A stretch of DNA of 64,000 bases from HXMU1420-2 sp017643305 (GTDB taxonomy: Bacteria > Pseudomonadota > Alphaproteobacteria > Rhodobacterales > Rhodobacteraceae): NCBI GenBank assembly GCA_965217135.1, contig OZ244249.1, positions 1,860,001 to 1,924,000 on the forward strand, written 5' to 3'. Under the pieces are notes generated by a model. The model ran no database searches and had not been told where the DNA came from. It saw only the letters and a program-made list of their open reading frames with translations. Of the stretch, positions 44,579 through 53,546 are shown in pieces (within the stretch, counting starts at the first letter, position 1; each line of letters begins with the position of its first letter). Position numbers and translations under genes: made by a program.

Positions 44579-45115
44579 TTGGCGGAAGATCTTAGCAGCA
44601 TGCATCACGTCAAAGGGCATGTGAAATGGTTCGATCCAGGAAAGGGATTCGGATTCGTGGTCGCTGAAAATGGCGGGCCGGACATTCTGTTGCATATGAA
44701 CGTCTTGCGGAATTTCGGGCAAAGCTCTGTTGCCGATGGTTCGGCCGTAGAGATTGTGACCCATCGGACCGAGCGCGGGGTTCAGGCGATCGAGGTTGTA
44801 TCGATCACACCGCCGCCGCGGGACACAGAGCCGCCATTGACGGATATCGCGCGTCTGGATCAGTACGAAATCCAGCAAGCCGCGCTGGAACCAGCCCGGG
44901 TGAAATGGTTCGACAAGGGCAAGGGTTTTGGCTTTGCCAATGTTTTCGGACGGCCCGAAGATGTTTTCCTGCATATCGAGGTCCTGCGCCTGTCCGGTCT
45001 TGCAGATTTGCAGCCCGGCGAAGCGCTGGCCTTGCGGGTGATCGATGGCGAACGCGGCCGGATGGCGGCCGAGGTGCTGGCCTGGGAGGCCGGGATGGAT
45101 GAGGACGCGAAGTAA
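44579..45115 (+). CDS. Protein with two cold-shock domains
   Basis: The 178-residue product holds two CSDs: the first has KWFDPGKGFGFVV near residue 17 and the second KWFDKGKGFGFAN near residue 109. They are separated by a linker rich in proline and acidic residues. The RNP1-type aromatic residues are present in both domains. It should bind single-stranded RNA or DNA. The start is probably TTG at 44579; an ATG at 44600 is the alternative. The 3' end overlaps the DUF192 gene, a conserved arrangement in this family. Confidence 0.88.
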   Translation: MAEDLSSMHHVKGHVKWFDPGKGFGFVVAENGGPDILLHMNVLRNFGQSSVADGSAVEIVTHRTERGVQAIEVVSITPPPRDTEPPLTDIARLDQYEIQQAALEPARVKWFDKGKGFGFANVFGRPEDVFLHIEVLRLSGLADLQPGEALALRVIDGERGRMAAEVLAWEAGMDEDAK

Positions 45116-45599
45116 AACGCGCCACCCAATCGTGACATTGCTGGTTGTCTGTTTGCTCCTGCGCGGGGTGCTGATGGCTGCGCCGTCTTATGCGGAATGC
45201 AAGGCCGATCAGGTCCAGCTGCGCGGTGCCTGGGGACAGGTGCGTTTTGATGTGGAACTGGCCGATACGGCCGAGGCCCGCAACAAGGGTCTGATGTTTC
45301 GCGAAAGCCTGCCGCGCGGGGCGGGCATGTTGTTTATTTATGAACGGCCACAGCCGGCGTCGTTCTGGATGAAGAACACCCTGATTCCACTGGATATGAT
45401 TTTTGTTGATGTGACGGGCCGGGTGACGCGGGTACACAACATGGCGGTGCCGGGTGATCTGACCCCAATTGACGGGGGGCAGGCCGTTTATGCGGTGCTC
45501 GAGATCAATGGCGGGCTGGCTGCACAATACGGGATTGGGCCGGGCAGCGAGATGCAGCACCCGGTATTTGCGCCGGAGGGGCCGGTCTGGCCCTGTTAG
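45099..45599 (+). CDS. DUF192-family exported protein
   Basis: The 166-residue product begins at an ATG inside the end of the cold-shock gene, with GGGAGG nine bases upstream. It has a signal peptide (LLVVCLLLRGVLMAAPSYA) and a DUF192 domain with the family motif FWMKNTLIPLDMIFVD and the VLEINGG end. Structures of the family exist but the function is unknown; a periplasmic location is likely. Confidence 0.88.
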   Translation: MRTRSKTRHPIVTLLVVCLLLRGVLMAAPSYAECKADQVQLRGAWGQVRFDVELADTAEARNKGLMFRESLPRGAGMLFIYERPQPASFWMKNTLIPLDMIFVDVTGRVTRVHNMAVPGDLTPIDGGQAVYAVLEINGGLAAQYGIGPGSEMQHPVFAPEGPVWPC

Positions 45600-45642
45600 G
45601 GGTTTTCAATTGCTTCAGTGGGGGCTATGCAGCGGCGTGGTC

Positions 45643-45719
45643 CGGGGCGTGGCGCAGTCTGGTAGCGCACCTGTTTTGGGTACAGGGGGTCGTGAGTTCG
45701 AATCTCGCCGCCCCGACCA
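45643..45719 (+). tRNA. tRNA-Pro (anticodon UGG)
   Basis: The 77-base cloverleaf has acceptor CGGGGCG/CGCCCCG, D-arm GGCGCAGTCTGGTAGCGC, anticodon stem CCTGT/ACAGG with loop TTTGGGT (TGG at 45677-45679), T-arm GAGTTCGAATCTC and an encoded CCA end. Confidence 0.97.
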
Positions 45720-45834
45720 TACTCCGAAAATGGCTGTTTTCTGACGGCGCGCCTTTCGACGCACATTACCAGTCGTCGGCGTCCTTGCGGCCTTCTCCTC
45801 CGGACAGCATACAAGCCTGCCGCGGTTTCCCTTG

Positions 45835-45857
45835 TAAATACTTGGGCAAGGATGAAG
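45835..45857 (+). repeat. Dispersed intergenic repeat, copy 4
   Basis: The sequence AAATACTTGGGCAAGGATGA matches the tail of copies at 5050, 9700 and 41549. It lies between tRNA-Pro and a convergent lipoprotein gene. Confidence 0.45.
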
Positions 45858-45878
45858 CCGCGGGTTAGCTTTTTGGGG

Positions 45879-46316
45879 TTAGCTTTTGCTAGGAACGCCG
45901 CCTGCGCGTGCGTAAAGCCTGTCCAGCGTGCGCATCAGTTTCTGGTCTTCGCGTCGGACCTGCAAGCGCTGGCCGTTTTTCTGAGGCACGCTGACATAGA
46001 CATCGTTTTCCACCAGGTAACCGGCATCGGCGGCTTCGGCGCGGAATCGGATGACGAGTTCGGGCAGGGCTTCTGTGGTGCCATCAAAGCTGAGAATCAG
46101 GGCTGCCGTGGCTTCGGGCGGCAGGTATTCGCGGCATTCAACCATGTCGGGTTCGGGCCGGCGAAAGGATTGTGCTGGACCGCCACAGGCTGACTCGAAC
46201 GCATCAAACAGGCTATCTGGGTAGGCTGCGAAATGTGCTTTGCCGCTTGGGATGCCCACATCTTGTGTCGTGCAGGCCGCGAGTGCCACAATAGGTAGTA
46301 GTGCTAGCGCGCGCAT
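45879..46316 (-). CDS. Small lipoprotein of unknown function
   Basis: The 145-residue product begins with MRALALLPIVALAACTTQD, a lipoprotein signal with lipobox LAAC. GGAG lies six bases upstream of the ATG at 46316; a longer frame to 46355 has no ribosome binding site. The mature protein has two cysteines and alternating charged and hydrophobic stretches (LVIRFRAEAADAGYLVEND). I do not recognise the family. Confidence 0.65.
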   Translation of the reverse strand: MRALALLPIVALAACTTQDVGIPSGKAHFAAYPDSLFDAFESACGGPAQSFRRPEPDMVECREYLPPEATAALILSFDGTTEALPELVIRFRAEAADAGYLVENDVYVSVPQKNGQRLQVRREDQKLMRTLDRLYARAGGVPSKS

Positions 46317-46850
46317 TTCGCGCTCCAGTGTTGTTTCTAGGCCTCTTACTGGCAAAAGAATACGGCATATCTGCGGCAGTGACAGGAGTTTTTGGGGGTA
46401 TTTTGCGCTGGTTTGAGTTGGAGATTCGGCTGAAGCCTGGTTTGAACTCTGCCCTGCAATTTATGGATACTCTTGAGAAAAGTTCCCATGGCACCGTGCG
46501 CGGTCTTTCAGCTGGCCGGTGACGCTGGGGAATCGAGGCGGCTCGGGTCAACAGAAAAGTTTGAGAAAAACGTCAAAATTTGCGTTGACCTTCTGTGCCC
46601 GGATACGCCACCTTGTGTGGGCCGGTAGCTGGGCCACTAAATCTGGTAGACAAAAGCCAGAGACGATGCCCGGGTTTGGGACGGTTATACTTTCAGACAC
46701 GTACGGGCGAAACCGCCCGTTGACGGGCATGGTCCGTCATAGTCGAGAGTCTCCTGTCCACCGGTTTTGGGGAGCGCGGCCTAAAGGCGGCGTTAAGAGG
46801 CCACAACGGCCAGAACAAAAAAAGTGCTGAAGACTAGAGGCAGCGAAGAT
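46317..46850 (+). promoter_or_regulatory. Long structured leader region of nrdJ
   Basis: This 530-base spacer contains no supported gene. It holds an inverted repeat GGTCAAC...GTTGACC (about 46547-46590) with a nested GTCAA/TTGAC, an imperfect palindrome CCACTAAATCTGGTAG (46634-46649) that weakly recalls an NrdR box, a TATACT hexamer near 46686, a perfect hairpin ACGGGCG-AAAC-CGCCCGT (46703-46720), and GGCC/GGCC near the gene. Regulation by NrdR or by RNA structure is possible. I do not see a convincing cobalamin riboswitch. Confidence 0.4.
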
Positions 46851-49800
46851 ATGAAGATCGAAAGACGGTTCACCAAGGCGGGCGAAGATGCATATGAGAG
46901 CATCCCCTTCGAATCCGCGACATCCGAAATCCGCAACCCCGATGGCAGCATCGTGTTCCGGCTGGAGAACATCGAAGTGCCGGCCGACTGGAGCCAGGTC
47001 GCGAGCGATGTGATTGCGCAGAAATATTTCCGTAAAGCGGGCGTGCCATCGCGCCTGAAGAAGGTGCGCGAACAGGGCGTGCCGGAATTCCTGTGGCGGT
47101 CGGTGCCGGATGGCGACGACGTTGAAAAAGGTGGTGAGACCTCCTCCAAGCAGGTGTTTGACCGTCTGGCGGGCGCCTGGGCCTATTGGGGCTGGAAAGG
47201 CGGCTACTTTACCACTGAAGAAGACGCGCGGGCCTACTTTGACGAGATGCGCCACATGCTGGCGACTCAGCGTGCGGCTCCCAACAGCCCGCAGTGGTTC
47301 AACACCGGGCTGCACTGGGCCTATGGCATCGACGGACCCGCGCAGGGTCACCACTATGTCGATCACAAGACCGGCAAGCTGACCAAGTCCAAGTCGTCCT
47401 ACGAACATCCGCAGCCGCATGCGTGCTTTATCCAGGGCGTGAAGGACGATCTAGTAAACGAAGGCGGGATCATGGATCTATGGGTCCGCGAGGCGCGTCT
47501 GTTCAAATATGGCTCTGGCACCGGCACCAACTTTTCGCACCTGCGGGGCGAAGGTGAAGCACTGTCTGGTGGCGGCAAGTCGTCGGGCCTGATGGGCTTC
47601 CTCAAAATCGGGGACAGGGCTGCGGGCGCGATCAAGTCGGGCGGCACCACGCGGCGTGCGGCCAAGATGGTGATCGTTGATGCCGACCACCCGGATATCG
47701 AAGACTTCATCGACTGGAAAGTTCTCGAAGAACAGAAGGTTGCCAGCATCGTGGCTGGGTCCAAGATGCATGAGCAGAAGCTCAACCTGATCTTCGAAGC
47801 CATCGGCAAATGGGATGGTGCGGCCGAAGACGCTTATGATACGGCCAAGAATACGGCGCTGAAGGCGGCCGTGCGAGAGGCCAAGAAATCGGCGATTCCG
47901 GAGACTTACATCAAGCGCGTGTTGGATTACGCCCGGCAAGGCCACACTTCGATCGAGTTCCCGACATATGATACCGACTGGGACAGCGAAGCCTATAATT
48001 CGGTCTCCGGCCAGAACTCCAATAATTCCATCCGCGTCACCAACGCGTTCCTGACGGCGGTGGAAAAAGATGCGGATTGGGAGCTGATCAACCGCGTTGA
48101 CGGTTCGGTCGCCAAGACATTGAAAGCCCGCGACCTGTGGGAAAAGGTCGGGCACGCTGCCTGGGCCTGTGCTGATCCGGGGATCCAGTTCCACGACACC
48201 GTGAATGAATGGCACACCTGCCCAGCAGACGGGCCGATCCGCGGGTCGAACCCCTGTTCGGAATATATGTTCCTTGACGATACGGCCTGTAATCTCGCGT
48301 CGATGAACCTGTTGACCTTCCTGCAGGATGGTCGGTTCCAGGCGGACGAATACATGCACGCCACGCGTCTGTGGACGCTGACGCTGGAAATCAGCGTGAC
48401 CATGGCGCAGTTCCCGTCCAAGGAAATTGCGCAGCTCAGCTATGATTTCCGCACGCTGGGTCTGGGATACGCCAATATCGGCGGTTTGCTGATGAACATG
48501 GGCTATGGTTATGACAGCGTCGAAGGCCGCGCCCTTTGTGGAGCGCTGACGGCGATTATGACCGGCGTGGCTTATGCCACCAGCGCCGAGATCGCGGGCG
48601 AACTGGGGCCGTTTGCAGGCTATAAGCGTAACCAGGACAACATGCTGCGCGTGATCCGCAACCACCGGAATGCCGCATACGGCGCAACCGAAGGCTATGA
48701 CGCGCTGGCGGTGAAGCCAGTGGCTCTGGACCATGCCGGGTGCCCGGATGCGCGTCTGGTGGAATTGGCAATGGCCAGCTGGGACGAAGCGCTGCGCCTT
48801 GGCGAACAGCACGGGTACCGAAACGCACAGGCCACCGTGATCGCGCCGACCGGCACGATCGGGCTGGTTATGGATTGCGACACAACGGGGATTGAGCCGG
48901 ACTTTGCGCTGGTGAAATTCAAGAAACTGGCTGGTGGGGGCTACTTCAAGATCATCAACCGGTCGGTCCCGGCGGCGTTGGCGCATCTCGGATACACCTC
49001 CTCCCAGATCGAAGAGATCGTGTCCTACGCCGTCGGTCATGGCACCATTGGCAACGCGCCGGGCGTTAACCACACCACACTGGCAGGCCACGGGTTTGGT
49101 CCCGAGGAACTGGCCAAAGTGGATGCTGCGCTGGGTCAGGCCTTCGATATCCGGTTCGTGTTCAACCAGTGGACGCTGGGGGAAGAGTTCTGCCGCGACG
49201 TGCTGGGCATTCCGGCCGAAAAGCTTGCCGATCCAACCTTCGACCTGCTGCGCACGCTAGGCTATTCCAAGGCCGAGATTGATGCCGCCAACGACCACGT
49301 TTGCGGGACAATGACGCTGGAAGGGGCCCCGCACCTGAAAGAAGAGCATTACGGCATTTTCGATTGTGCCAACCCCTGCGGTAAGAAAGGCAAGCGCTTC
49401 CTGAATGTGGACAGCCACATCCGCATGATGGCCGCGGCACAGAGCTTCATTTCTGGCGCGATCTCCAAGACGATCAACATGCCGAATGATGCAACGATCG
49501 AAGATTGCCAGAAGGCCTATGAGCTTAGCTGGTCGCTGGGCACCAAGGCCAACGCGCTTTATCGTGACGGATCCAAGCTAAGCCAGCCTCTGGCAGCGGC
49601 CTTAGTGGAAGACGATGACGAAGCAGCCGAGGTTCTTGAAACCGGCACGCCCCAAGAAAAGGCGCAGGTGCTGGCCGAGAAGATTGTTGAAAAGATCGTC
49701 GTCAAGGAAGTCATCAAAAGCCACCGGGAAAAGATGCCCCAGCGGCGCAAGGGCTACACCCAGAAGGCGATTGTTGGCGGTCACAAAGTTTACCTGCGCA

Positions 49801-50528
49801 CGGGTGAATACAAGGACGGCACGCTAGGCGAAATTTTCATCGACATGCACAAGGAAGGCGCGGGCTTCCGGGCCATGATGAACAACTTTGCCATCGCTGT
49901 GTCCGTGGGCCTGCAATATGGCGTGCCGCTGGAAGAGTTCGTGGATGCCTTTACCTTCACCAAGTTCGAACCGGCGGGCATGGTGCAGGGCAATGACAGC
50001 ATCAAGAACGCGACCTCGATCCTCGACTACGTGTTCCGCGAACTGGCCGTGTCTTACCTGGACCGCACCGATCTGGCCCATGTCAAACCCGAAGGCGCAA
50101 CCTTTGACGACATCGGCCGTGGTGAGGAAGAGGGCGTTTCGAACATCTCTGAGATGAGCGAAACAGCGGCCTCTAAGTCACTGGAAGTGCTGAAGCAAAT
50201 CTCTTCCACTGGCTACCTTCGCAAGCGATTGCCGCAGGAATTGGTCGTGCTGAATGGCGGCCAAGGCATGGGCGCGACGGCCTTTACCGGCGGCGATCCG
50301 TCCGCGGCGCTGCAGACGCTGGTGCCGGAAACTGCGGCCACGGCTGCGGTGGCGTCCACCTCCACCACCGTGCTGTCCGCCGGTGCGGTTGAGGTTGATG
50401 CCCGCGTCAAAGCCAAGATGCAGGGGTATGAAGGCGACCCGTGCGGCGAATGCGGCAACTACACGCTGGTGCGCAACGGCACCTGCATGAAGTGCAACAC
50501 CTGCGGCGGGACCTCCGGCTGCAGCTAA
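46851..50528 (+). CDS. nrdJ: Class II (B12-dependent) ribonucleotide reductase
   Basis: The 1225-residue enzyme reduces ribonucleotides to deoxyribonucleotides with adenosylcobalamin, in the presence or absence of oxygen. The barrel has PNSPQWFNTGL, the active-site region RGSNPCSEYMFLDDTACNLA (Cys469) and the loop LDHAGCPDARLVELA. The C-terminus has the zinc-ribbon-type CGECGNYTL and CMKCNTCGG, which shuttles reducing equivalents. The start is the ATG at 46851 with AGAGG upstream; an in-frame codon at 46824 is not needed. No nrdAB is in the window. A long structured leader precedes the gene, and a terminator-ended structured element follows it. Confidence 0.96.
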   Translation: MKIERRFTKAGEDAYESIPFESATSEIRNPDGSIVFRLENIEVPADWSQVASDVIAQKYFRKAGVPSRLKKVREQGVPEFLWRSVPDGDDVEKGGETSSKQVFDRLAGAWAYWGWKGGYFTTEEDARAYFDEMRHMLATQRAAPNSPQWFNTGLHWAYGIDGPAQGHHYVDHKTGKLTKSKSSYEHPQPHACFIQGVKDDLVNEGGIMDLWVREARLFKYGSGTGTNFSHLRGEGEALSGGGKSSGLMGFLKIGDRAAGAIKSGGTTRRAAKMVIVDADHPDIEDFIDWKVLEEQKVASIVAGSKMHEQKLNLIFEAIGKWDGAAEDAYDTAKNTALKAAVREAKKSAIPETYIKRVLDYARQGHTSIEFPTYDTDWDSEAYNSVSGQNSNNSIRVTNAFLTAVEKDADWELINRVDGSVAKTLKARDLWEKVGHAAWACADPGIQFHDTVNEWHTCPADGPIRGSNPCSEYMFLDDTACNLASMNLLTFLQDGRFQADEYMHATRLWTLTLEISVTMAQFPSKEIAQLSYDFRTLGLGYANIGGLLMNMGYGYDSVEGRALCGALTAIMTGVAYATSAEIAGELGPFAGYKRNQDNMLRVIRNHRNAAYGATEGYDALAVKPVALDHAGCPDARLVELAMASWDEALRLGEQHGYRNAQATVIAPTGTIGLVMDCDTTGIEPDFALVKFKKLAGGGYFKIINRSVPAALAHLGYTSSQIEEIVSYAVGHGTIGNAPGVNHTTLAGHGFGPEELAKVDAALGQAFDIRFVFNQWTLGEEFCRDVLGIPAEKLADPTFDLLRTLGYSKAEIDAANDHVCGTMTLEGAPHLKEEHYGIFDCANPCGKKGKRFLNVDSHIRMMAAAQSFISGAISKTINMPNDATIEDCQKAYELSWSLGTKANALYRDGSKLSQPLAAALVEDDDEAAEVLETGTPQEKAQVLAEKIVEKIVVKEVIKSHREKMPQRRKGYTQKAIVGGHKVYLRTGEYKDGTLGEIFIDMHKEGAGFRAMMNNFAIAVSVGLQYGVPLEEFVDAFTFTKFEPAGMVQGNDSIKNATSILDYVFRELAVSYLDRTDLAHVKPEGATFDDIGRGEEEGVSNISEMSETAASKSLEVLKQISSTGYLRKRLPQELVVLNGGQGMGATAFTGGDPSAALQTLVPETAATAAVASTSTTVLSAGAVEVDARVKAKMQGYEGDPCGECGNYTLVRNGTCMKCNTCGGTSGCS

Positions 50529-50557
50529 CTGAACAGCGCCTTAGCCCGGCGCTTAGG

Positions 50558-50795
50558 GATCCGTGGCCATTCCCCCCAGGTTTAGGTCTGGATCCCGACG
50601 AACACGGATCGTGTGGTCAGCCCCGCGCGATCCGGGAACAGGGTGGGACGGAATATCAGTCCTTCCCACTCTCTCACGGGGTGGGTGCGCTCGCCCCAGA
50701 CGACGCTCAGGCCGCAGGCAACAAACACCGGGCGGTAAAATAGATGAGCCTGAGTGGCGAAACTTCACGGAGAGCTTCGGCTCTCCGTTTTTCTT
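50558..50795 (+). ncRNA. Candidate small RNA or structured 3' UTR downstream of nrdJ
   Basis: Successive helices can be drawn on the plus strand: CGGATCG/CGATCCG (50605-50611 with 50628-50634) or, as an alternative, GATCCGTG/CACGGATC (50558-50565 with 50603-50610); GTGGGAcGGA/TCCtTCCCAC (50643-50669); GGGG/CCCC (50678-50697); CTCAGGC/GCCTGAG (50706-50712 with 50748-50754). They end in a perfect terminator. No ORF fits. It does not match the tmRNA, RNase P, SRP or 6S patterns that I know. It may be a free small RNA or processed from the nrdJ transcript. The 5' end is a guess. Confidence 0.5.
50767..50795 (+). terminator. Rho-independent terminator with TTCG tetraloop
   Basis: ACGGAGAGC (50767-50775), loop TTCG, GCTCTCCGT (50780-50788) and then a T-run. 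It lies 240 bases after nrdJ, which suggests that it ends the structured transcript rather than only nrdJ. Confidence 0.95.
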
Positions 50796-50991
50796 CGACT
50801 GACCAAGTGGTTGTCGCCGGATCTGGCCAAGTTGTTTGTTCACCGTCAGTCGTTCTACACATCCCTATGATTGTAGGGCAATGCCGAAACCTCCAAAACC
50901 CGTCCGGCCATCACCTGCGGAATGCCAAGAACCTCTGTAGATCGCGCTTTGAATGCGGCCAAATGCACCGGATTCTTTCGAGGGCAGGGTG

Positions 50992-51459
50992 TCAGGCCGT
51001 TGCTTGCTTCAACGCGGCCCGCGCGCGGCTGAGGCGAGACATGACCGTGCCCAAAGGCTGTCCGGTTTGTTTGGCCAGCACGGCGGGGCTGGTTTCGCCT
51101 TCGGCCACCAGCGTCATCAGCCGTGCCTGTTGCGGGGGCAGGTGGGTGATGGCGCGGCGTAGCTCGGCCAGATGCAGCCGGTCCGGCGCGTCGGGCAGGG
51201 TGACGGCGATGTCGTCGGTTAGTGGCTCTGTCGGACGGATCGACCGCCAGCGCGACCTGGTCAGGTTGCGCAGGGTGGTCAGCGCGTAAGCGCGCAGATT
51301 TTCCGGCGCGGGGCTTTTTTCCAGCCGTTGCAGCATTTTCAACATGGTTTCCTGGGCCAGATCCTCTGCTGCATGCGGGCAGCCGGTCAGCCGCAGCGCG
51401 GCCCGGCGTAGGTTGGGGGACATGGCGCAAAGGGTTTTTGTCAGTTCGGTATCGTTCAC
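50992..51459 (-). CDS. ECF-type RNA polymerase sigma factor
   Basis: The 155-residue product has sigma-70 region 2 (GCPHAAEDLAQETMLKML) and region 4 (GETSPAVLAKQTGQPLGTVM, then SRLSRAR) and lacks regions 1 and 3, as in ECF factors. The likely start is GTG at 51459 with GGAG nine bases upstream; a frame open to 51591 looks non-coding. No anti-sigma gene lies next to it. It probably directs a small stress or envelope regulon. Confidence 0.88.
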   Translation of the reverse strand: MNDTELTKTLCAMSPNLRRAALRLTGCPHAAEDLAQETMLKMLQRLEKSPAPENLRAYALTTLRNLTRSRWRSIRPTEPLTDDIAVTLPDAPDRLHLAELRRAITHLPPQQARLMTLVAEGETSPAVLAKQTGQPLGTVMSRLSRARAALKQATA

Positions 51460-51791
51460 GGTTGGCAGCTCCGTTTGTCTGCCTCCAGCGTCTGGACCGA
51501 ATGCGGCAGGCCTGTGGCAGCCTGGGTGCCATTGATCGCGGGGCGGTGCCATCGGCGGGCTCCCGCACATCCGCTTGCGGTGGATCGGCAAGGTTTAGCC
51601 GGTTCCGCGCACACCACGCTGGCATTGGACGCAACGGGCCCCCGCCGCGTCTTCTCTCACAGGGCGATACTGCACCATCCGTCTGCGGCCCGGTGGTCCA
51701 TGTCCCAGGACCTCTTGGCAGCTACGCCCTCTTTGCAGGCGGGAGCGCCCGGCTCGCACCCACGGTGGCCGGGCGCACCGCTATGCGCGGA
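51460..51791. other. Intergenic region, no gene seen
   Basis: About 330 bases lie between the sigma factor start and the 3' end of the second MttB gene. Long frames exist on both strands only because of GC bias. No hairpin terminator or clear promoter was found. Confidence 0.4.
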
Positions 51792-53336
51792 TCAGCGCGG
51801 CAGGTGGATCGGAAACGCGTTGCGAATCGCGGCATCTGTCACTGGATCCAGCGCCGCGGCGGATGGGGCCGACAGGATCGCCTCCTTCCGGGCGGTGGCC
51901 TTTGCAATCAGGTCTGGTCTGCCCAGTTCCACCCATTCCTTGGGTGAGGTCCGGTCACCGTAGACGGGATAGACATAATCCGCCTGCATCCGCCCCAGAG
52001 TCTGCGCAGTGCCCAGATAATGGCCCGTCCCGCTGAGACAGACCTCGGCGATCTGGTCCACAGCCAGGGTTTCGTCTGTCACCTCGATCCCCCGCACACA
52101 GCGCAGCGCCTGACCGATCAGGTCATCAGACAGGATCAGCGATTCGTGGCAGAAACCGAGGAGGGAAGCGTGCATGCCCGCCGCCTCGTAGACCATGTTC
52201 AGCCCCGACAACCCTGCCATCACGTTCGAACACATCTGTTCCCAGCCTGCCTGCATGTCGGGCAGTTTCGAATCGCTCGCCCCCGCCGCCGCGCCACCGG
52301 GAAGGCCGTAGAACTGGTGCATCTGCGCGCAACCCGCTGTCAGCAACGCCTGTTCTCCGGACCCGATGGACATGGCCCCGGTCCGCAGGTCTAGCCCAAA
52401 GGGCCAGGTGCCAAAGATCGCCGGATGACCAGGTTCCAGGGCATTCACGTAAACCAGCCCGGCCAGACATTCTGCCACGGCTTGCACGATGGCCCCTGCC
52501 ACGGTGGACGGTGCCGTTGCACCCGCCATGCCCGCCGACAGCAGCAACACAGGCATGCCACCGCGAATGCAGGCTTCCATCACCTCGCAGCTTTCGGTTG
52601 CGAACTTCATCGGCGGCACGACGAAACAGTTGGAATTCGACATGAATGGCCGCGCGCGCCATGCGTCTTCGCCGCCCGCGATCATGTGCAGAATTTCCAG
52701 CGCTTCCGGCACATGGCGGGGATCGAAAAACGACGTTCCGATATGCTTGGTTGTGCCCGAGCAGCAGGCATAGACCGTGTTCAGGTCCATTTCCCGGTTG
52801 TCGGGAATATCCCGCGCCACCATGGGCCGTTGTAGGAAATGTACGTTGTCCAACTGGTCGGTGATCCGCGCTGCATCGTGCAGGTCCTGCAGGGTGGATT
52901 CGCGGTAATTGCGTCCGTCCACATCCACCAGATGCACCGCTGCGCCCGCTGTGCCGTAATGCACACGGGAGCCGGCGAGTTCCAGATCATGCCGCTGATC
53001 GCGGCCATGAAGTGTGACGGAGCGGTTGGCCTTGGCCAGCATGTCCTCCACCAGTGCACGGGGGAAACGGATGCGGCCATCGTCGCCCTGTGTCGCGCCT
53101 GCACCGGTCATCAGAGCAACACCGCTGTCGGGCGCATCGGCCAGCCCGATTTGTTCCAGCGCGTCCAGCGCGGCATTGTGAATTCGGGTCAGGTCGGCAT
53201 CGGACAGGGGTTTGTACCGCCCGCCCTCCATGCCGGGGCGTACGGGGCGCAGGTGGTCGGGCAGGGCAGCGGCACGCGCAGCACGACGGGCGGCGCGTCC
53301 GCCGGAGCGGGTCGCAATACGGGATTGGTCGTTCAT
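51792..53336 (-). CDS. MttB-family methyltransferase, non-pyrrolysine type (second paralogue)
   Basis: The 514-residue product belongs to the same superfamily as the gene at 29845 but to a different subgroup. It contains HYGTAGAAVHLVDVDG, NSNCFVVPPMKFA and VYEAAGMHASLLGFCHES. No in-frame amber codon interrupts it. By family knowledge, the members methylate a corrinoid protein using a quaternary amine; substrates proven so far include glycine betaine, proline betaine and carnitine. No corrinoid protein or activase gene is nearby. An aminotransferase gene lies 210 bases upstream in the same direction. Confidence 0.87.
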   Translation of the reverse strand: MNDQSRIATRSGGRAARRAARAAALPDHLRPVRPGMEGGRYKPLSDADLTRIHNAALDALEQIGLADAPDSGVALMTGAGATQGDDGRIRFPRALVEDMLAKANRSVTLHGRDQRHDLELAGSRVHYGTAGAAVHLVDVDGRNYRESTLQDLHDAARITDQLDNVHFLQRPMVARDIPDNREMDLNTVYACCSGTTKHIGTSFFDPRHVPEALEILHMIAGGEDAWRARPFMSNSNCFVVPPMKFATESCEVMEACIRGGMPVLLLSAGMAGATAPSTVAGAIVQAVAECLAGLVYVNALEPGHPAIFGTWPFGLDLRTGAMSIGSGEQALLTAGCAQMHQFYGLPGGAAAGASDSKLPDMQAGWEQMCSNVMAGLSGLNMVYEAAGMHASLLGFCHESLILSDDLIGQALRCVRGIEVTDETLAVDQIAEVCLSGTGHYLGTAQTLGRMQADYVYPVYGDRTSPKEWVELGRPDLIAKATARKEAILSAPSAAALDPVTDAAIRNAFPIHLPR

Positions 53337-53546
53337 TGTCTTGGTTCCGAAACAGGATATCGGGAAATCTGATCAGGTCAGAGCCCCCTTTGGCCGTCCC
53401 CGGGCGGCACGGCCACGCTCCGCACCGATGGTGCGGACAACGAGGCTGAGAATGCAGGTTTCAGTTTGCATATGGACAGGATGCCGCAGGCGATTCCCGA
53501 TCGCTCGCCTGTTTGCGACCCGTGTCGTTTTTGGACAATTATGCCC
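53337..53546. other. Intergenic region upstream of the second MttB gene
   Basis: The 210-base spacer between two co-directional genes must contain the MttB promoter unless the two are co-transcribed. No clear hexamers or hairpins stand out. Confidence 0.35.

Noticed and set aside
46655..46675. B12-box-like AGCCAGAGACGATGCC on the plus strand before nrdJ
   Set aside because: It lacks the exact CAGGAGAC core and has no GGGAA element at the right place, so it is too weak to call.
46740..46765. A cobalamin B12-box-like string on the minus strand (ACAGGAGAC)
   Set aside because: It points away from nrdJ, and the other conserved parts of a cobalamin riboswitch are missing.
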